From Nocardia aurantiaca (GTDB lineage: Bacteria; Actinomycetota; Actinomycetes; Mycobacteriales; Mycobacteriaceae), in NCBI RefSeq assembly GCF_009708175.1, contig NZ_WMBB01000002.1:496001-560000 (forward strand): a DNA stretch of 64,000 nt, in the 5' to 3' direction. The notes under the pieces were generated by a model that saw nothing but the letters and a program-made list of their open reading frames with translations, did not search any database and had not been told where the DNA came from. The translations under genes and the position numbers were made by a program. This document shows, in pieces, positions 18,617 to 27,457 of the stretch; the first letter of the stretch is position 1, and each line of letters opens with the position of its first letter.

Positions 18617-19212
18617 CCCCATCCCTCGCCGCGGTGCTGGCGGCGATCGCGCTGCTCATGCTGCCGGGGCGCGTCGGCGCGGTCCGCCGCCTGCACCGGC
18701 TCCGGGATGCGTCGTCCGATAATCCGTTGCCGCAGCCGACGTCTCGGGCCGTTCCGGATCCGCTCGGCGTCGCCTCGGCCCTCGATCTACTCGCAGCCTG
18801 CCTGCGCGCCGGGCTGCCCACCGCCTCCGCTGCCGCAGCGGTCGCCACCGAGGCCCCCGAACCGCTGGCGTCGGCACTGCGCCGGGCCGCCGACCTGCTG
18901 GCGTTGGGTGCGGATCCCGTGAGCGCATGGGAGCAGGCCATCGCCGGAGCTGCCGACGAGTCGGTGACGGCGCTGGCGCGCATGGCTCGTCGCTCGGCGC
19001 GCTCGGGAACCGGACTGGCCACCGCCGTGGGTGAACTGGCGGAGCGCCGGCGCGGCGAGCTCGAAGACGCGGCCGTGGCCCGGTCCGAGCGCGCTGGAGT
19101 GCTGATCGGTGGTCCGCTCGGTCTGTGCTTCCTGCCGGCCTTCCTGTGCCTGGGGATCGTCCCGGTGGTGATCGGGCTGGCGGGCCGGGTCCTGGACGGC
19201 GGCCTGCTGTGA
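18613..19212 (+). CDS. tadC: Tad pilus inner-membrane protein TadC (type II secretion F domain)
   Basis: A 199-aa protein with an N-terminal membrane helix. The T2SF domain (ASALDLLAACLRAGLPTASA onward) contains the recurring AxRRSARSGTGLATAVGELAE helix, and a C-terminal hydrophobic segment PLGLCFLPAFLCLGIVPVVI ends the chain. The start is taken at the ATG overlapping the tadB stop. Rv3657c equivalent. Confidence 0.85.
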   Translation: MTPSLAAVLAAIALLMLPGRVGAVRRLHRLRDASSDNPLPQPTSRAVPDPLGVASALDLLAACLRAGLPTASAAAAVATEAPEPLASALRRAADLLALGADPVSAWEQAIAGAADESVTALARMARRSARSGTGLATAVGELAERRRGELEDAAVARSERAGVLIGGPLGLCFLPAFLCLGIVPVVIGLAGRVLDGGLL

Positions 19213-19269
19213 CCGCCGGAGACCGTGCCGGCGCGGAACCGCCGCGCCGGAGTGAGGGAAGGAGCGACC

Positions 19270-19485
19270 GTGGGAACGACTGTCCGAAACCTGATTCGGG
19301 AACTGCGGACGCGGCTGCTGCACGCCGTGACGGCCGAATCCGGTATGAGCACCGCCGAGTACGCGATCGGAACAATCGCGGCGGCGGCCTTCGGGGCGGT
19401 GCTGTACACCGTGGTGACCGGCGACAGCATTGTGAACGCCCTGACGACGATCATCGACAAGGCGCTGAAGACTCCCGTCAAGTGA
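19270..19485 (+). CDS. Flp-type pilin (DUF4244)
   Basis: Major pilin subunit, 71 aa from a GTG at 19270 with GGGAAGGAG directly upstream. The leader ends in ESG, and the mature protein begins MSTAEYA with Glu at +5 and Tyr at +6, as required for Flp prepilin processing. One hydrophobic helix follows (AIGTIAAAAFGAVLYTVVTG). No prepilin peptidase gene is in the window. Rv3656c equivalent. Confidence 0.88.
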   Translation: MGTTVRNLIRELRTRLLHAVTAESGMSTAEYAIGTIAAAAFGAVLYTVVTGDSIVNALTTIIDKALKTPVK

Positions 19486-19835
19486 CGTATGCCATGCCAC
19501 ATCCTTATGCCGAGGCGGGCATGGCGACCGTGGAGGCGGCCATAGCGCTGGCTTCCCTGGTCGCGGTGCTGGTGTTATGCGTCGGAGCCCTGCTGGCGGT
19601 ATCGGCGCAGGTGCGCTGTGTCGATGCCGCCCGCGAGGCGGCGCGTCTCGCCGCCCGCGGTGACACCGAGGCGGGGATCGCCACTGCCCGCCGGGTGGCA
19701 CCGTCCGGTGCGCAGGTCGTCGTACGCACCGAAGGAGACCTGGTGGTAGCCGAGGTCAGTGCCCCTGCGGCCCTGGTTCCGATCACCTTGCATGCGGCGG
19801 CCGTGGCGGCGCGGGAACCCGGGGAGGCCGGGTGA
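19482..19835 (+). CDS. TadE-like pseudopilin
   Basis: A 117-aa protein with the TadE signature EAGMATVEAAIALASLVAVL, that is a short positive or polar leader, Glu at +5 of the helix and a single N-terminal membrane segment. The segment is followed by AAREAARLAARG. A GTG whose bases overlap the pilin stop (GTGA) is chosen as start. An ATG at 19494 is an alternative that shortens it by four residues. Rv3655c equivalent. Confidence 0.82.
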   Translation: MTYAMPHPYAEAGMATVEAAIALASLVAVLVLCVGALLAVSAQVRCVDAAREAARLAARGDTEAGIATARRVAPSGAQVVVRTEGDLVVAEVSAPAALVPITLHAAAVAAREPGEAG

Positions 19836-20209
19836 GGTTCGTGGTCCGGGATCGCGCGGGAAGCGACAGGGGTGGAGTCACGGTGACCGCGTGCCTCGCG
19901 CTGATCGGCGTACTCGCCGTGACGGTCCTGATTGCCCAGGTCGGTGTTGCGGTGACGGCCAAGCATCGGGTTCAGGCGGCCGCGGATCTGAGCGCGCTGG
20001 CGGCGGCGGGTGCGCTAGACGGTGGCGCGGCCGCCGGGTGTCACCGGGCCGAGGACATCGCCGGACGAATGGGGGTGAGGTCGACCGGATGCGTGGTGCT
20101 GGGATGGGATGTGACAGTCACGGTCGTGGGGCGAATATCGCTGGGGCCGCTCGGGGACCGGGATGTGCGCGCGGCGGCGCGGGCCGGTCCGGCGCAGGAG
20201 TCGCGATAG
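19832..20209 (+). CDS. TadE/TadG-like helicase/secretion-neighbourhood protein
   Basis: A 125-aa last gene of the tad run, started by a GTG overlapping the previous stop. One N-terminal hydrophobic helix (ACLALIGVLAVTVLIAQVGV) precedes AVTAKHRVQAAADLSALAAA. This is the hallmark of the Flp-pilus-associated 'helicase/secretion neighborhood TadE-like' family, found between pilus genes and the DEAD helicase exactly as here. Two cysteines follow (in AGCHRAED and STGCVV). Rv3654c equivalent. Confidence 0.8.
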   Translation: MRFVVRDRAGSDRGGVTVTACLALIGVLAVTVLIAQVGVAVTAKHRVQAAADLSALAAAGALDGGAAAGCHRAEDIAGRMGVRSTGCVVLGWDVTVTVVGRISLGPLGDRDVRAAARAGPAQESR

Positions 20210-20562
20210 CAAGGCACTATCCGCGTACCGGGCGGTTGGTTAGAAATGCGATGGCGCGGGCCACATTGGTGGTCGATCAATACAGAAATTCAATGAAAGA
20301 GATCGGCGAATCGATTGCGTATCGATCGCTTTCCTATTCGTTCGGGAGCCTCATTCGAATGAATACACAGGTAAATCCGCCAGCGGCATTATCGATCAGA
20401 GCAATCTATCGGTTAACAGGATTGCATCCCTTTTTATTCGACGTGGGCTCTCGGCGTGTCGCCGCCAACCCTGGGCATCCGGATTCCGCCCGATATCAAC
20501 CAGTTGACGACGCCGACCGGTTGGTCGGATGGCGCTCCGATGTCGTTGCGGCGACGGCGGCG
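20210..20562. other. Non-coding stretch with lower G+C
   Basis: About 350 bases between the convergent tad cluster and the helicase gene. It is visibly richer in A+T (many AATTC, ATCGAT and TTTTT-like runs around 20270-20440) than the surrounding DNA. No supported ORF, clear hairpin terminator or RNA motif was found. It could be a remnant of inserted DNA or a regulatory or structural region. Confidence 0.5.
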
Positions 20563-22959
20563 TCACGGTTCGGAACGGTCGTCGTCACCTTCCCCGAGTT
20601 CGGCCAGCACGGCCCGCAAAAGCCGTGCGGCACCGGCCTTGTCCAGCGGGTTGTTGCCGTTCCCGCACTTGGGTGACTGCACGCAGGACGGGCATCCGTT
20701 CGCGCATGCGCACGAGTCGATGGCGCCCAGTGTGGCGGTCAACCAGTGCCGCAGCTGGAGGAAACCGCGCTCGGCGAAGCCCGCCCCGCCCGGATGCCCG
20801 TCGTAGACGAACACCGTGGGCAGCCCGGTATCGGTGTGCTCGGCGGTCGACACGCCGCCGATATCCCATCGATCGCAGGTCGCCACCAGCGGGAGCATGC
20901 CGATCGCCGCGTGTTCGGCCGCGTGCAGGGCGCCCCCGGCCCGTCCCGCGTCGATACCCGCTCGGGCCAGGAGATCCGGGGTGACCGTGTAGAAGACGGC
21001 CCGGGTGGGCAGGATCTGCGCCGGCAGGTCCAGCGGCACCATGTCCAGCACCTCGCCGCTGGGCAGTCGGCGCAGGTAGCCGACCACCTGGCGGGTGACC
21101 AGCACCTGCGCCAAAGCCGTCGTCACCGAGCCGTAACGGCGTTCCTCGGTCACCGCCTCGATTTCCAGCGAGGTGACCGCCCGCGCGCTGGTGCTCCACC
21201 CCGGTGTGTCGGCGTGCACCAGCGCGACGCCCTCCTCCAGATCCAGCTCGTCGACCACATAGCTCTCGCCCTGATGAAGGTGCACCGCGCCGGGATGCAG
21301 CGTGGCGGGGGCGCGCCCGGCATCGGTGGTGCCCAGCATGCGGCCCGACTCGCCGTCCACCACGGCCACCGCCGTGCCGATGCCGCCGCGCACGTCCACC
21401 GCGTCGTGCGGATGCGCGTCGGCGGTCACGAACCAGCGCGCCGACCCGTCCCGCGCCACGCCCGCGCGCCGCCGGATCAGACCCTGTTCGGCCAGGTCGG
21501 ACAGCAGTTCCCAGGCTTGGAAGGCATGCACCTCGGTATCGCTGAGCGGCTGTTCCAGGGCCGCGCACAGCAGGTGTGGCCCGAGCACGTAGGGGTTGTG
21601 CGGGTCGGTGATGGTGGCCTCGAGCGGCCGCCCGAGCAGCGCCTCCGGATGGTGCACGAGGTAGGTGTCCAGCGGATCGTCCCGCGCGATGAGCAGCACC
21701 AACGATCCCTGCGTGCGTCGCCCGGCGCGCCCGGCCTGCTGCCAGAACGAGGCCACCGTCCCCGGATATCCCGCCACCACAACGGCATCCAGCCCCGCGA
21801 TGTCCACGCCCAGCTCCAGGGCGTTCGTGGTGGCCGCGCCCAGCAGCGAGCCCTCCGACAGCGCCGCCTCCAGCGCCCTCCGGTCCTCGGCCAGATACCC
21901 GGCCCGATAGGCCGCGACACGCCCGGGCAGCTCGGTATTCACGTCCGCCAGCAGCCGCCGCGTGTCCATGGCGACCAGCTCGGCGCCGCGTCGCGACCGC
22001 ACGAAGGTCAGCGTGCGGGCGCCCTGGACCACGAGATCCGCCATGACGGTAGCGGCCTCGGCCCCGGCCGAACGCCGCACGGCCGCACCGTTTTCCCCGG
22101 TCACGCCGCCGCCGAGGAGCGGCGGCTCCCATAGCGCCACGGTCCGCGCGCCCTGTGGCGACCCGTCGTCGGTGACCGCGATGCACGGCGCGCCGATCAG
22201 CTTTTCGGCGGTGGCGGCCGGTTCGGCCGTGGTCGCCGAGCACAGCACGAACACCGGATCCGCCCCGTACCGCTCGGCGAGTCGCCGTAGCCGTCGCAGT
22301 ACCAGCGCCACGTGTGAGCCGAAAACACCGCGGTAGACATGACATTCGTCGACCACGACGTATTTGAGCTGCCGCAGCAGCCGTGCCCAGCGCTGATGCG
22401 ACCGCAGCATTCCGACGTGCAGCATGTCCGGGTTGGTGAACACCCACCGTGCGTGCGCCCGCACCCACTGCCGGATCTCCGCCGGCGTGTCGCCGTCATA
22501 GGGCGCGGGATAAATATTGCGCAGCGGGTCCTCGCTGGTCAGCTCGTTGACCGTGCGCAGCTGATCGGCCCCGAGCGCCTTGGTCGGCGACAGATACAGC
22601 GCCGTGGCCCGCGGATCCGCTTGCAGCGCAGTCAAAACCGGCAGCTGATATGCCAGCGACTTCCCCGACGCCGTCCCCGTCGACACCACCACGTGCCGCC
22701 CCGCCGCGGCCAGGTCCGCGGCCCGGCTCTGGTGGCTCCAGGGCTCTGTGATTCCGGCCGCCTGAACTGCGGCGATGACATCCGGAGATGTCCATTCGGG
22801 CCATTTCGTGACCTGCGCCGCGCGGGGCGGTAGCTCGCTGACATGGGTGAGGCGGGAATCACCTGAAATAGGGCTGTTTAGGACACGATTCAGCAACGAT
22901 CTCCCGTAGCGGATGTCGCTGTTGTCTCCGGATCGCCGCGCCGGATCTCCGCCATTCAT
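20563..22959 (-). CDS. DEAD/DEAH-box helicase with DUF1998 zinc region (Rv3649-like)
   Basis: Superfamily 2 helicase related to the MrfA/YprA group. Motif I is STGTASGKSLAYQLP, motif II VVDECHVYRGVFG, motif III CSATTAEPAA, and motif VI QQAGRAGRRTQGS. The C-terminus carries a four-cysteine cluster (CACANGCPSCVQSPKCGNGN), typical of the DUF1998 domain implicated in mitomycin-type DNA repair in Bacillus. The start is uncertain. The frame is open to 23025, ATG 22959 has no good ribosome site, and a TTG at 22896 preceded by GGGAGA is an alternative. It is divergent from cspA. Confidence 0.85.
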   Translation of the reverse strand: MNGGDPARRSGDNSDIRYGRSLLNRVLNSPISGDSRLTHVSELPPRAAQVTKWPEWTSPDVIAAVQAAGITEPWSHQSRAADLAAAGRHVVVSTGTASGKSLAYQLPVLTALQADPRATALYLSPTKALGADQLRTVNELTSEDPLRNIYPAPYDGDTPAEIRQWVRAHARWVFTNPDMLHVGMLRSHQRWARLLRQLKYVVVDECHVYRGVFGSHVALVLRRLRRLAERYGADPVFVLCSATTAEPAATAEKLIGAPCIAVTDDGSPQGARTVALWEPPLLGGGVTGENGAAVRRSAGAEAATVMADLVVQGARTLTFVRSRRGAELVAMDTRRLLADVNTELPGRVAAYRAGYLAEDRRALEAALSEGSLLGAATTNALELGVDIAGLDAVVVAGYPGTVASFWQQAGRAGRRTQGSLVLLIARDDPLDTYLVHHPEALLGRPLEATITDPHNPYVLGPHLLCAALEQPLSDTEVHAFQAWELLSDLAEQGLIRRRAGVARDGSARWFVTADAHPHDAVDVRGGIGTAVAVVDGESGRMLGTTDAGRAPATLHPGAVHLHQGESYVVDELDLEEGVALVHADTPGWSTSARAVTSLEIEAVTEERRYGSVTTALAQVLVTRQVVGYLRRLPSGEVLDMVPLDLPAQILPTRAVFYTVTPDLLARAGIDAGRAGGALHAAEHAAIGMLPLVATCDRWDIGGVSTAEHTDTGLPTVFVYDGHPGGAGFAERGFLQLRHWLTATLGAIDSCACANGCPSCVQSPKCGNGNNPLDKAGAARLLRAVLAELGEGDDDRSEP

Positions 22960-23394
22960 CGAAGCGTCACCGCGACACGCCCAAGGGGTGCGAAACGTGT
23001 GTGCGCTTGGTGCTCTACCTGCCATTTCACTACCGAGTAGCGACCCGGCTCACACCCGGTTTGCCAGATGCTCGCTCTGTTATCTGGAAGCAAACCAACT
23101 TCAAGTACGGATTTGGGCATTATGCCCCTCACCTGCGCATTCGCAAGATCAAGTTTTTTGCAAATTGTGGGTAACTTCGCTGTTGAATTGCCGGAAGACA
23201 TGGTTCACTGGTTCCTGGTCGCAAGCTTCTGTGTTCGAGGGAACGGATCGAAAGTCCAAACCATCAGCAGGATCGATGTTGCGAACGGTGTACTGGGTGC
23301 TTTCCTGCAGGGGGAACAGAGTACAGCGGTCGGAACGGACCCGGTGGACGAACCTCGTTGTCCGCCGTTCCGGTATGGAAAGAGAAGGAACAGA
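22960..23394. other. Long spacer with cspA leader
   Basis: 435 bases without a supported gene. On the plus strand they would include a long 5' leader for cspA, as is usual for cold-shock genes, and on the minus strand the helicase promoter. I could not place the cspA promoter with confidence. Composition drops in G+C between 23080 and 23300. Confidence 0.5.
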
Positions 23395-23598
23395 ATGGCA
23401 CAGGGAACTGTGAAGTGGTTCAACGCGGAGAAGGGGTTCGGCTTCATCGCGCCCGAGGACGGCTCCGCTGACGTCTTCGTCCACTACTCCGAGATCCAGG
23501 GCACGGGCTTCCGTACCCTCGAGGAGAACCAGAAGGTCGAGTTCGAGGTTGGCCAGGGCACCAAGGGCCCGCAGGCCACCGGTGTTCGGGCGCTCTGA
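23395..23598 (+). CDS. cspA: Cold-shock protein
   Basis: 67-aa single cold-shock domain that binds single-stranded RNA and DNA. RNP1 is KGFGFIAPE and RNP2 DVFVHYSEI. The ATG is preceded by AGAAGGAACAG. It corresponds to Rv3648c. A 13-bp hairpin terminator follows. Confidence 0.95.
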   Translation: MAQGTVKWFNAEKGFGFIAPEDGSADVFVHYSEIQGTGFRTLEENQKVEFEVGQGTKGPQATGVRAL

Positions 23599-23620
23599 GC
23601 GAGCCCTCCCGAAGGTATCC

Positions 23621-23649
23621 GTCCCCCACCGCCCATGGCGGTGGGGGAC
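23621..23649 (+). terminator. Terminator of cspA
   Basis: Perfect 13-bp stem (23621-23633 with 23637-23649) and a 3-nt CAT loop, about 20 bases after the cspA stop. It is followed by GACCCATATCTT rather than a pure U-tract. Confidence 0.7.
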
Positions 23650-23839
23650 GACCCATATCTTGACCCATTACACTCGATCACGATCAGGGGCTACATCGTC
23701 GCCGCGCACGAGCCGCGGCCTTCGAACACGGTATAAACGTTGCTGGCAGCGATATCGGACATCGCAGCCGTTTGCCCCAGCCGCGTATAGCGCGTAACAC
23801 CAGCGCCGACGCGGATCGAGACGAAAGGTGTGTTCGCCG

Positions 23840-26791
23840 GTGGCAACACGAGACCGCGGTGCAGCGCCGAACTCCCAGGCAGCGCCCGACCAGGGCCGTT
23901 CCCTGCGTCGTCTCGTGATTGTCGAGTCGCCGACGAAGGCCAAGAAGATCGCCCCTTACCTGGGCCGCGGCTATGTCGTGGAGGCGTCGGTCGGCCATAT
24001 TCGGGACCTGCCGCGCGGCGCGGCGGATGTGCCCGCCAAATACAAAGGACAGCAGTGGGCCAGGCTCGGCGTGGATGTCGATCACGATTTCGAGCCCATC
24101 TATGTGGTCAGCCCCGATAAGAAGGGGAAGGTCAGCGAGCTGAAGACCCTGCTGGCCGACGCCGACGAGCTCTACCTCGCCACCGACCCCGACCGCGAGG
24201 GCGAGGCCATCGCCTGGCACCTGCTGGAAACGCTCAAGCCCAAGGTGCCGGTGCGGCGCATGGTGTTCCATGAGATCACCGAGCCCGCCATCCAGGCCGC
24301 CGCGGCCGATACCCGTGAGCTGGACAAGGACCTGGTCGATGCGCAGGAGACGCGGCGCATCCTGGACCGGCTCTACGGCTACGAGGTGTCGCCGGTGCTG
24401 TGGAAGAAGGTCATGCCGCGGCTGTCGGCGGGCCGGGTGCAGTCGGTCGCGACGCGCGTCATCGTGCAGCGGGAGCGGGAGCGCATGGCGTTCCGGTCCG
24501 CGGAGTACTGGGATATCGCGGCGAAGCTGGATGCCGGCGGTGAGGAGAACGGCGGGAATCCGCGGATTTTCGGTGCACGGCTGGTCAGCGTCGAGGGTGC
24601 TCGTGTCGCGACCGGTCGGGATTTCGGATCCGATGGCCAGCTGAAATCGCAGGGTGTTGTCGTACTGGATTCCGGATATGCGCAGCGGCTGGCGGAATCG
24701 CTGCACGGGGTGGATCTCACGGTTACCTCGGTGGAATCCAAGCCGTACACGCGAAAGCCGTACGCACCGTTCATGACCTCGACGCTGCAGCAGGAGGCGG
24801 GACGCAAGCTGCGTTTCACCTCCGAGCGCACCATGCGGGTGGCGCAGCGGTTGTACGAGAACGGCTACATCACTTATATGCGTACCGACTCCACGACCCT
24901 GTCGGAGTCGGCGATTCGCGCGGCGCGGGCGCAGGCCACGCAGTTGTACGGCGCGGAATATGTGAGCCCCACGCCACGGCAGTACAACCGCAAGGTCAAG
25001 AATGCGCAGGAGGCGCACGAGGCCATTCGTCCCGCGGGTGACACCTTCGCCACGCCGGGACAGTTGCATTCCAAGCTCGATGGCGACGAATTCCGTTTGT
25101 ACGAGCTGATCTGGCAGCGCACGGTGGCCTCGCAGATGGCCGACGCCCGCGGCACCACGCTGACGGTGCGCATTACCGGTATCGCGAATACCGGTGAGGA
25201 ATGTGTGTTCTCGGCATCGGGCCGGACCATCACCTTCGCGGGCTTTCTCAAGGCGTATGTGGAGAGTGTCGACGAGGAGGCGGGCGGCCAGTCCGATGAC
25301 GCCGAATCGCGGCTGCCGGCGCTGACCGAGGGCCAGGGCGTGACGGCCATCGAACTGGCGCCGGATGGGCACACCACCAATCCGCCCGCGCGATTCACCG
25401 AAGCCTCGCTCATCAAGGCACTGGAAGACCTCGGCATCGGCCGTCCTTCCACCTACTCCTCGATCATCAAGACGATCCTCGACCGGGGATACGTGTACAA
25501 GCGCGGCAGTGCGCTGGTGCCATCGTGGGTGGCTTTCGCGGTGATCGGGCTGCTGGAGGACCACTTCGGGCGGCTGGTGGACTTCGACTTCACCGCGGCC
25601 ATGGAGGACGACCTCGATGCCATCGCCGGTGGCCGCGAGCAGCGCGGAAACTGGCTGTCCTCCTTCTATTTCGGCGGCGATCACGGCGCCGAGGGTTCAG
25701 TGGCGCGATCGGGCGGCCTGAAAAGAATGGTGGGCGAACGGCTCGACGATATCGACGCGCGAGAAGTCAACTCCATCAAGCTGTTCAGCGATGCCGATGG
25801 TCGCGATGTGGTGGTGCGGGTCGGCAAGTTCGGGCCGTACCTGGAGCGCATGGTCGCCAATCCCGATGATCCGGAAGGCAATCCGGTATCGCAGCGTGCC
25901 AACCTGCCCGACGATCTGCCGCCGGATGAGCTGACCCCAGAGGTCGCGGAGAAGCTGTTCGCGACGCCGCAGGAGGGCCGCTCGCTGGGCATCGATCCGG
26001 CGACCGGACACGAAATCGTCGCCAAGGAAGGGCGTTTCGGGCCATACGTCACCGAGGTGCTGCCGGAGCCGGTGGAAGAGGTGGACACCGGCGCGAAGAA
26101 GACCACGAAGAAGGCGGCCGACAAGCCGAAGCCGCGCACGGGCTCGCTGTTCAAGTCCATGAGCGTGGAGTCGGTGACGCTCGAGGAGGCGCTGAGGCTG
26201 CTGTCGCTGCCGCGTGTGGTGGGTGTGGACCCCACCTCCGGGGACGAGATCACCGCGCAGAACGGGCGGTACGGGCCGTACCTGAAGAAGGGCACGGATT
26301 CGCGCTCGCTCGCCGACGAGGAGCAGATCTTCACGGTGTCGCTCGAGGACGCGCTCAAGATCTACGCCGAGCCCAAGCGGCGCGGCGGGCAGTCGGCGAG
26401 CGCGCCGCCGCTGCGCGAGCTGGGTGTGGACCCGGTGTCGGAGAAGCCGATGGTGATCAAGGATGGGCGGTTCGGCCCGTATGTCACCGACGGTGAGACC
26501 AATGCCAGCCTGCGCAAGGGTGACGAGGTCGAGTCCATCACCGATGCGCGGGCCTCGGAACTGCTGGCGGATCGGCGGGCGCGCGGGCCGGTGAAGAAGG
26601 CCGCGAAGAAGACGGCCAAGAAGGCCGCCGCGAAGAAGACCGCGGTGGCCAAGACCGTGGTCAAGAAGGCGGCCGCGAAGAAGGCGGCGGCAAAGACGGC
26701 CGACGGCGTCACGACCAAGAAGGCCGCGGCGAAGAAGACCCCGGTCAAGAAGACGGCGGCCAAGAAGTCCACCGCGTCGGCACAGTCCTGA
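23840..26791 (+). CDS. topA: DNA topoisomerase I
   Basis: Type IA topoisomerase that relaxes negative supercoils (about 983 aa). The Toprim domain opens with RRLVIVESPTKAKKIAPYLG and has LATDPDREGEAIAWHL. The active-site tyrosine is Tyr346 in YITYMRTDS. The C-terminus has four repeats of the actinobacterial type (ITAQNGRYGPYLKKG and similar) in place of zinc fingers, then a tail of about 65 residues of Lys-Ala-Lys units for DNA binding. GTG at 23840 is preferred, with AAAGG about 11 nt upstream. A GTG at 23828 would add four residues. Confidence 0.95.
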   Translation: MATRDRGAAPNSQAAPDQGRSLRRLVIVESPTKAKKIAPYLGRGYVVEASVGHIRDLPRGAADVPAKYKGQQWARLGVDVDHDFEPIYVVSPDKKGKVSELKTLLADADELYLATDPDREGEAIAWHLLETLKPKVPVRRMVFHEITEPAIQAAAADTRELDKDLVDAQETRRILDRLYGYEVSPVLWKKVMPRLSAGRVQSVATRVIVQRERERMAFRSAEYWDIAAKLDAGGEENGGNPRIFGARLVSVEGARVATGRDFGSDGQLKSQGVVVLDSGYAQRLAESLHGVDLTVTSVESKPYTRKPYAPFMTSTLQQEAGRKLRFTSERTMRVAQRLYENGYITYMRTDSTTLSESAIRAARAQATQLYGAEYVSPTPRQYNRKVKNAQEAHEAIRPAGDTFATPGQLHSKLDGDEFRLYELIWQRTVASQMADARGTTLTVRITGIANTGEECVFSASGRTITFAGFLKAYVESVDEEAGGQSDDAESRLPALTEGQGVTAIELAPDGHTTNPPARFTEASLIKALEDLGIGRPSTYSSIIKTILDRGYVYKRGSALVPSWVAFAVIGLLEDHFGRLVDFDFTAAMEDDLDAIAGGREQRGNWLSSFYFGGDHGAEGSVARSGGLKRMVGERLDDIDAREVNSIKLFSDADGRDVVVRVGKFGPYLERMVANPDDPEGNPVSQRANLPDDLPPDELTPEVAEKLFATPQEGRSLGIDPATGHEIVAKEGRFGPYVTEVLPEPVEEVDTGAKKTTKKAADKPKPRTGSLFKSMSVESVTLEEALRLLSLPRVVGVDPTSGDEITAQNGRYGPYLKKGTDSRSLADEEQIFTVSLEDALKIYAEPKRRGGQSASAPPLRELGVDPVSEKPMVIKDGRFGPYVTDGETNASLRKGDEVESITDARASELLADRRARGPVKKAAKKTAKKAAAKKTAVAKTVVKKAAAKKAAAKTADGVTTKKAAAKKTPVKKTAAKKSTASAQS

Positions 26792-26798
26792 TCGACGC

Positions 26799-26836
26799 AC
26801 GTGGAGCGCTCCCGCCGCGGCGGGAGCGCTCCACGT
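26799..26836 (+). terminator. Terminator of topA
   Basis: A 38-nt perfect palindrome beginning eight bases after the topA stop and followed by TTCAGG. It can form a stem of about 17 bp. Confidence 0.8.
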
Positions 26837-26908
26837 TTCAGGCAGTGTTCGTGTCGGTGCCCTGCCGTAGCGTGTAATCCGGAACACGCACCAGCGGAAG
26901 GACATTCG

Positions 26909-27415
26909 ATGACCGTCGATCACGAGCGTGAAGAATTGATCAAGATCCTCGACAGCCAGCGCGAGCTCTTCCGGATCACCGTCCGCGGTATCGACGACGA
27001 GCAGGCGCGCCAGCGCACCACGGTCAGTGAACTCACCCTCGGCGGTCTGCTCAATCACGCCGTGAATGTCGAGCGGCACTGGACCACCATCCTCGTCGAG
27101 CGCGATCCGAACTCCGAATTCGATGTCTCCCGAATGGATTCGGAGTACCGGCTGGACCCCGAGCAGACGGTCGCGGGGCTGCTGGCCGAGTGGGAGACGG
27201 TGGCCGAGCACACCACCAAGCTGATCCGCGAGCTACCCAACCTGGAGGATTCGGTGCCGACACCGACCGCGCCGTGGGCGCCGGAGCGGCAGTGGCTGAC
27301 CGTGCGCTACATCCTGCTGCACATCCTGCGGGAGATCGCGCACCACTCGGGGCACGCGGACATCATTCGCGAGGCTTTGGACGGCGCGAACACGACCTAT
27401 CAGCGCGCGAACTGA
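26909..27415 (+). CDS. DinB-family protein (DUF664-like)
   Basis: A 168-aa four-helix-bundle protein of the DinB/mycothiol-dependent superfamily. The metal-site histidines are in LLNHAVNVERHW and in the C-terminal EIAHHSGHADIIREAL. ATG at 26909 has GGAAGGA upstream. Members include mycothiol-dependent enzymes and putative hydrolases. The exact reaction is not predictable. Confidence 0.8.
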   Translation: MTVDHEREELIKILDSQRELFRITVRGIDDEQARQRTTVSELTLGGLLNHAVNVERHWTTILVERDPNSEFDVSRMDSEYRLDPEQTVAGLLAEWETVAEHTTKLIRELPNLEDSVPTPTAPWAPERQWLTVRYILLHILREIAHHSGHADIIREALDGANTTYQRAN

Positions 27416-27457
27416 CTCTCGGCCGGGCTGTCGCGCCCGGCGGCTAAGGTGGTCGGC

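Noticed and set aside
23684..25684. 666-aa antisense ORF over topA
   Set aside because: Shadow frame of topA.
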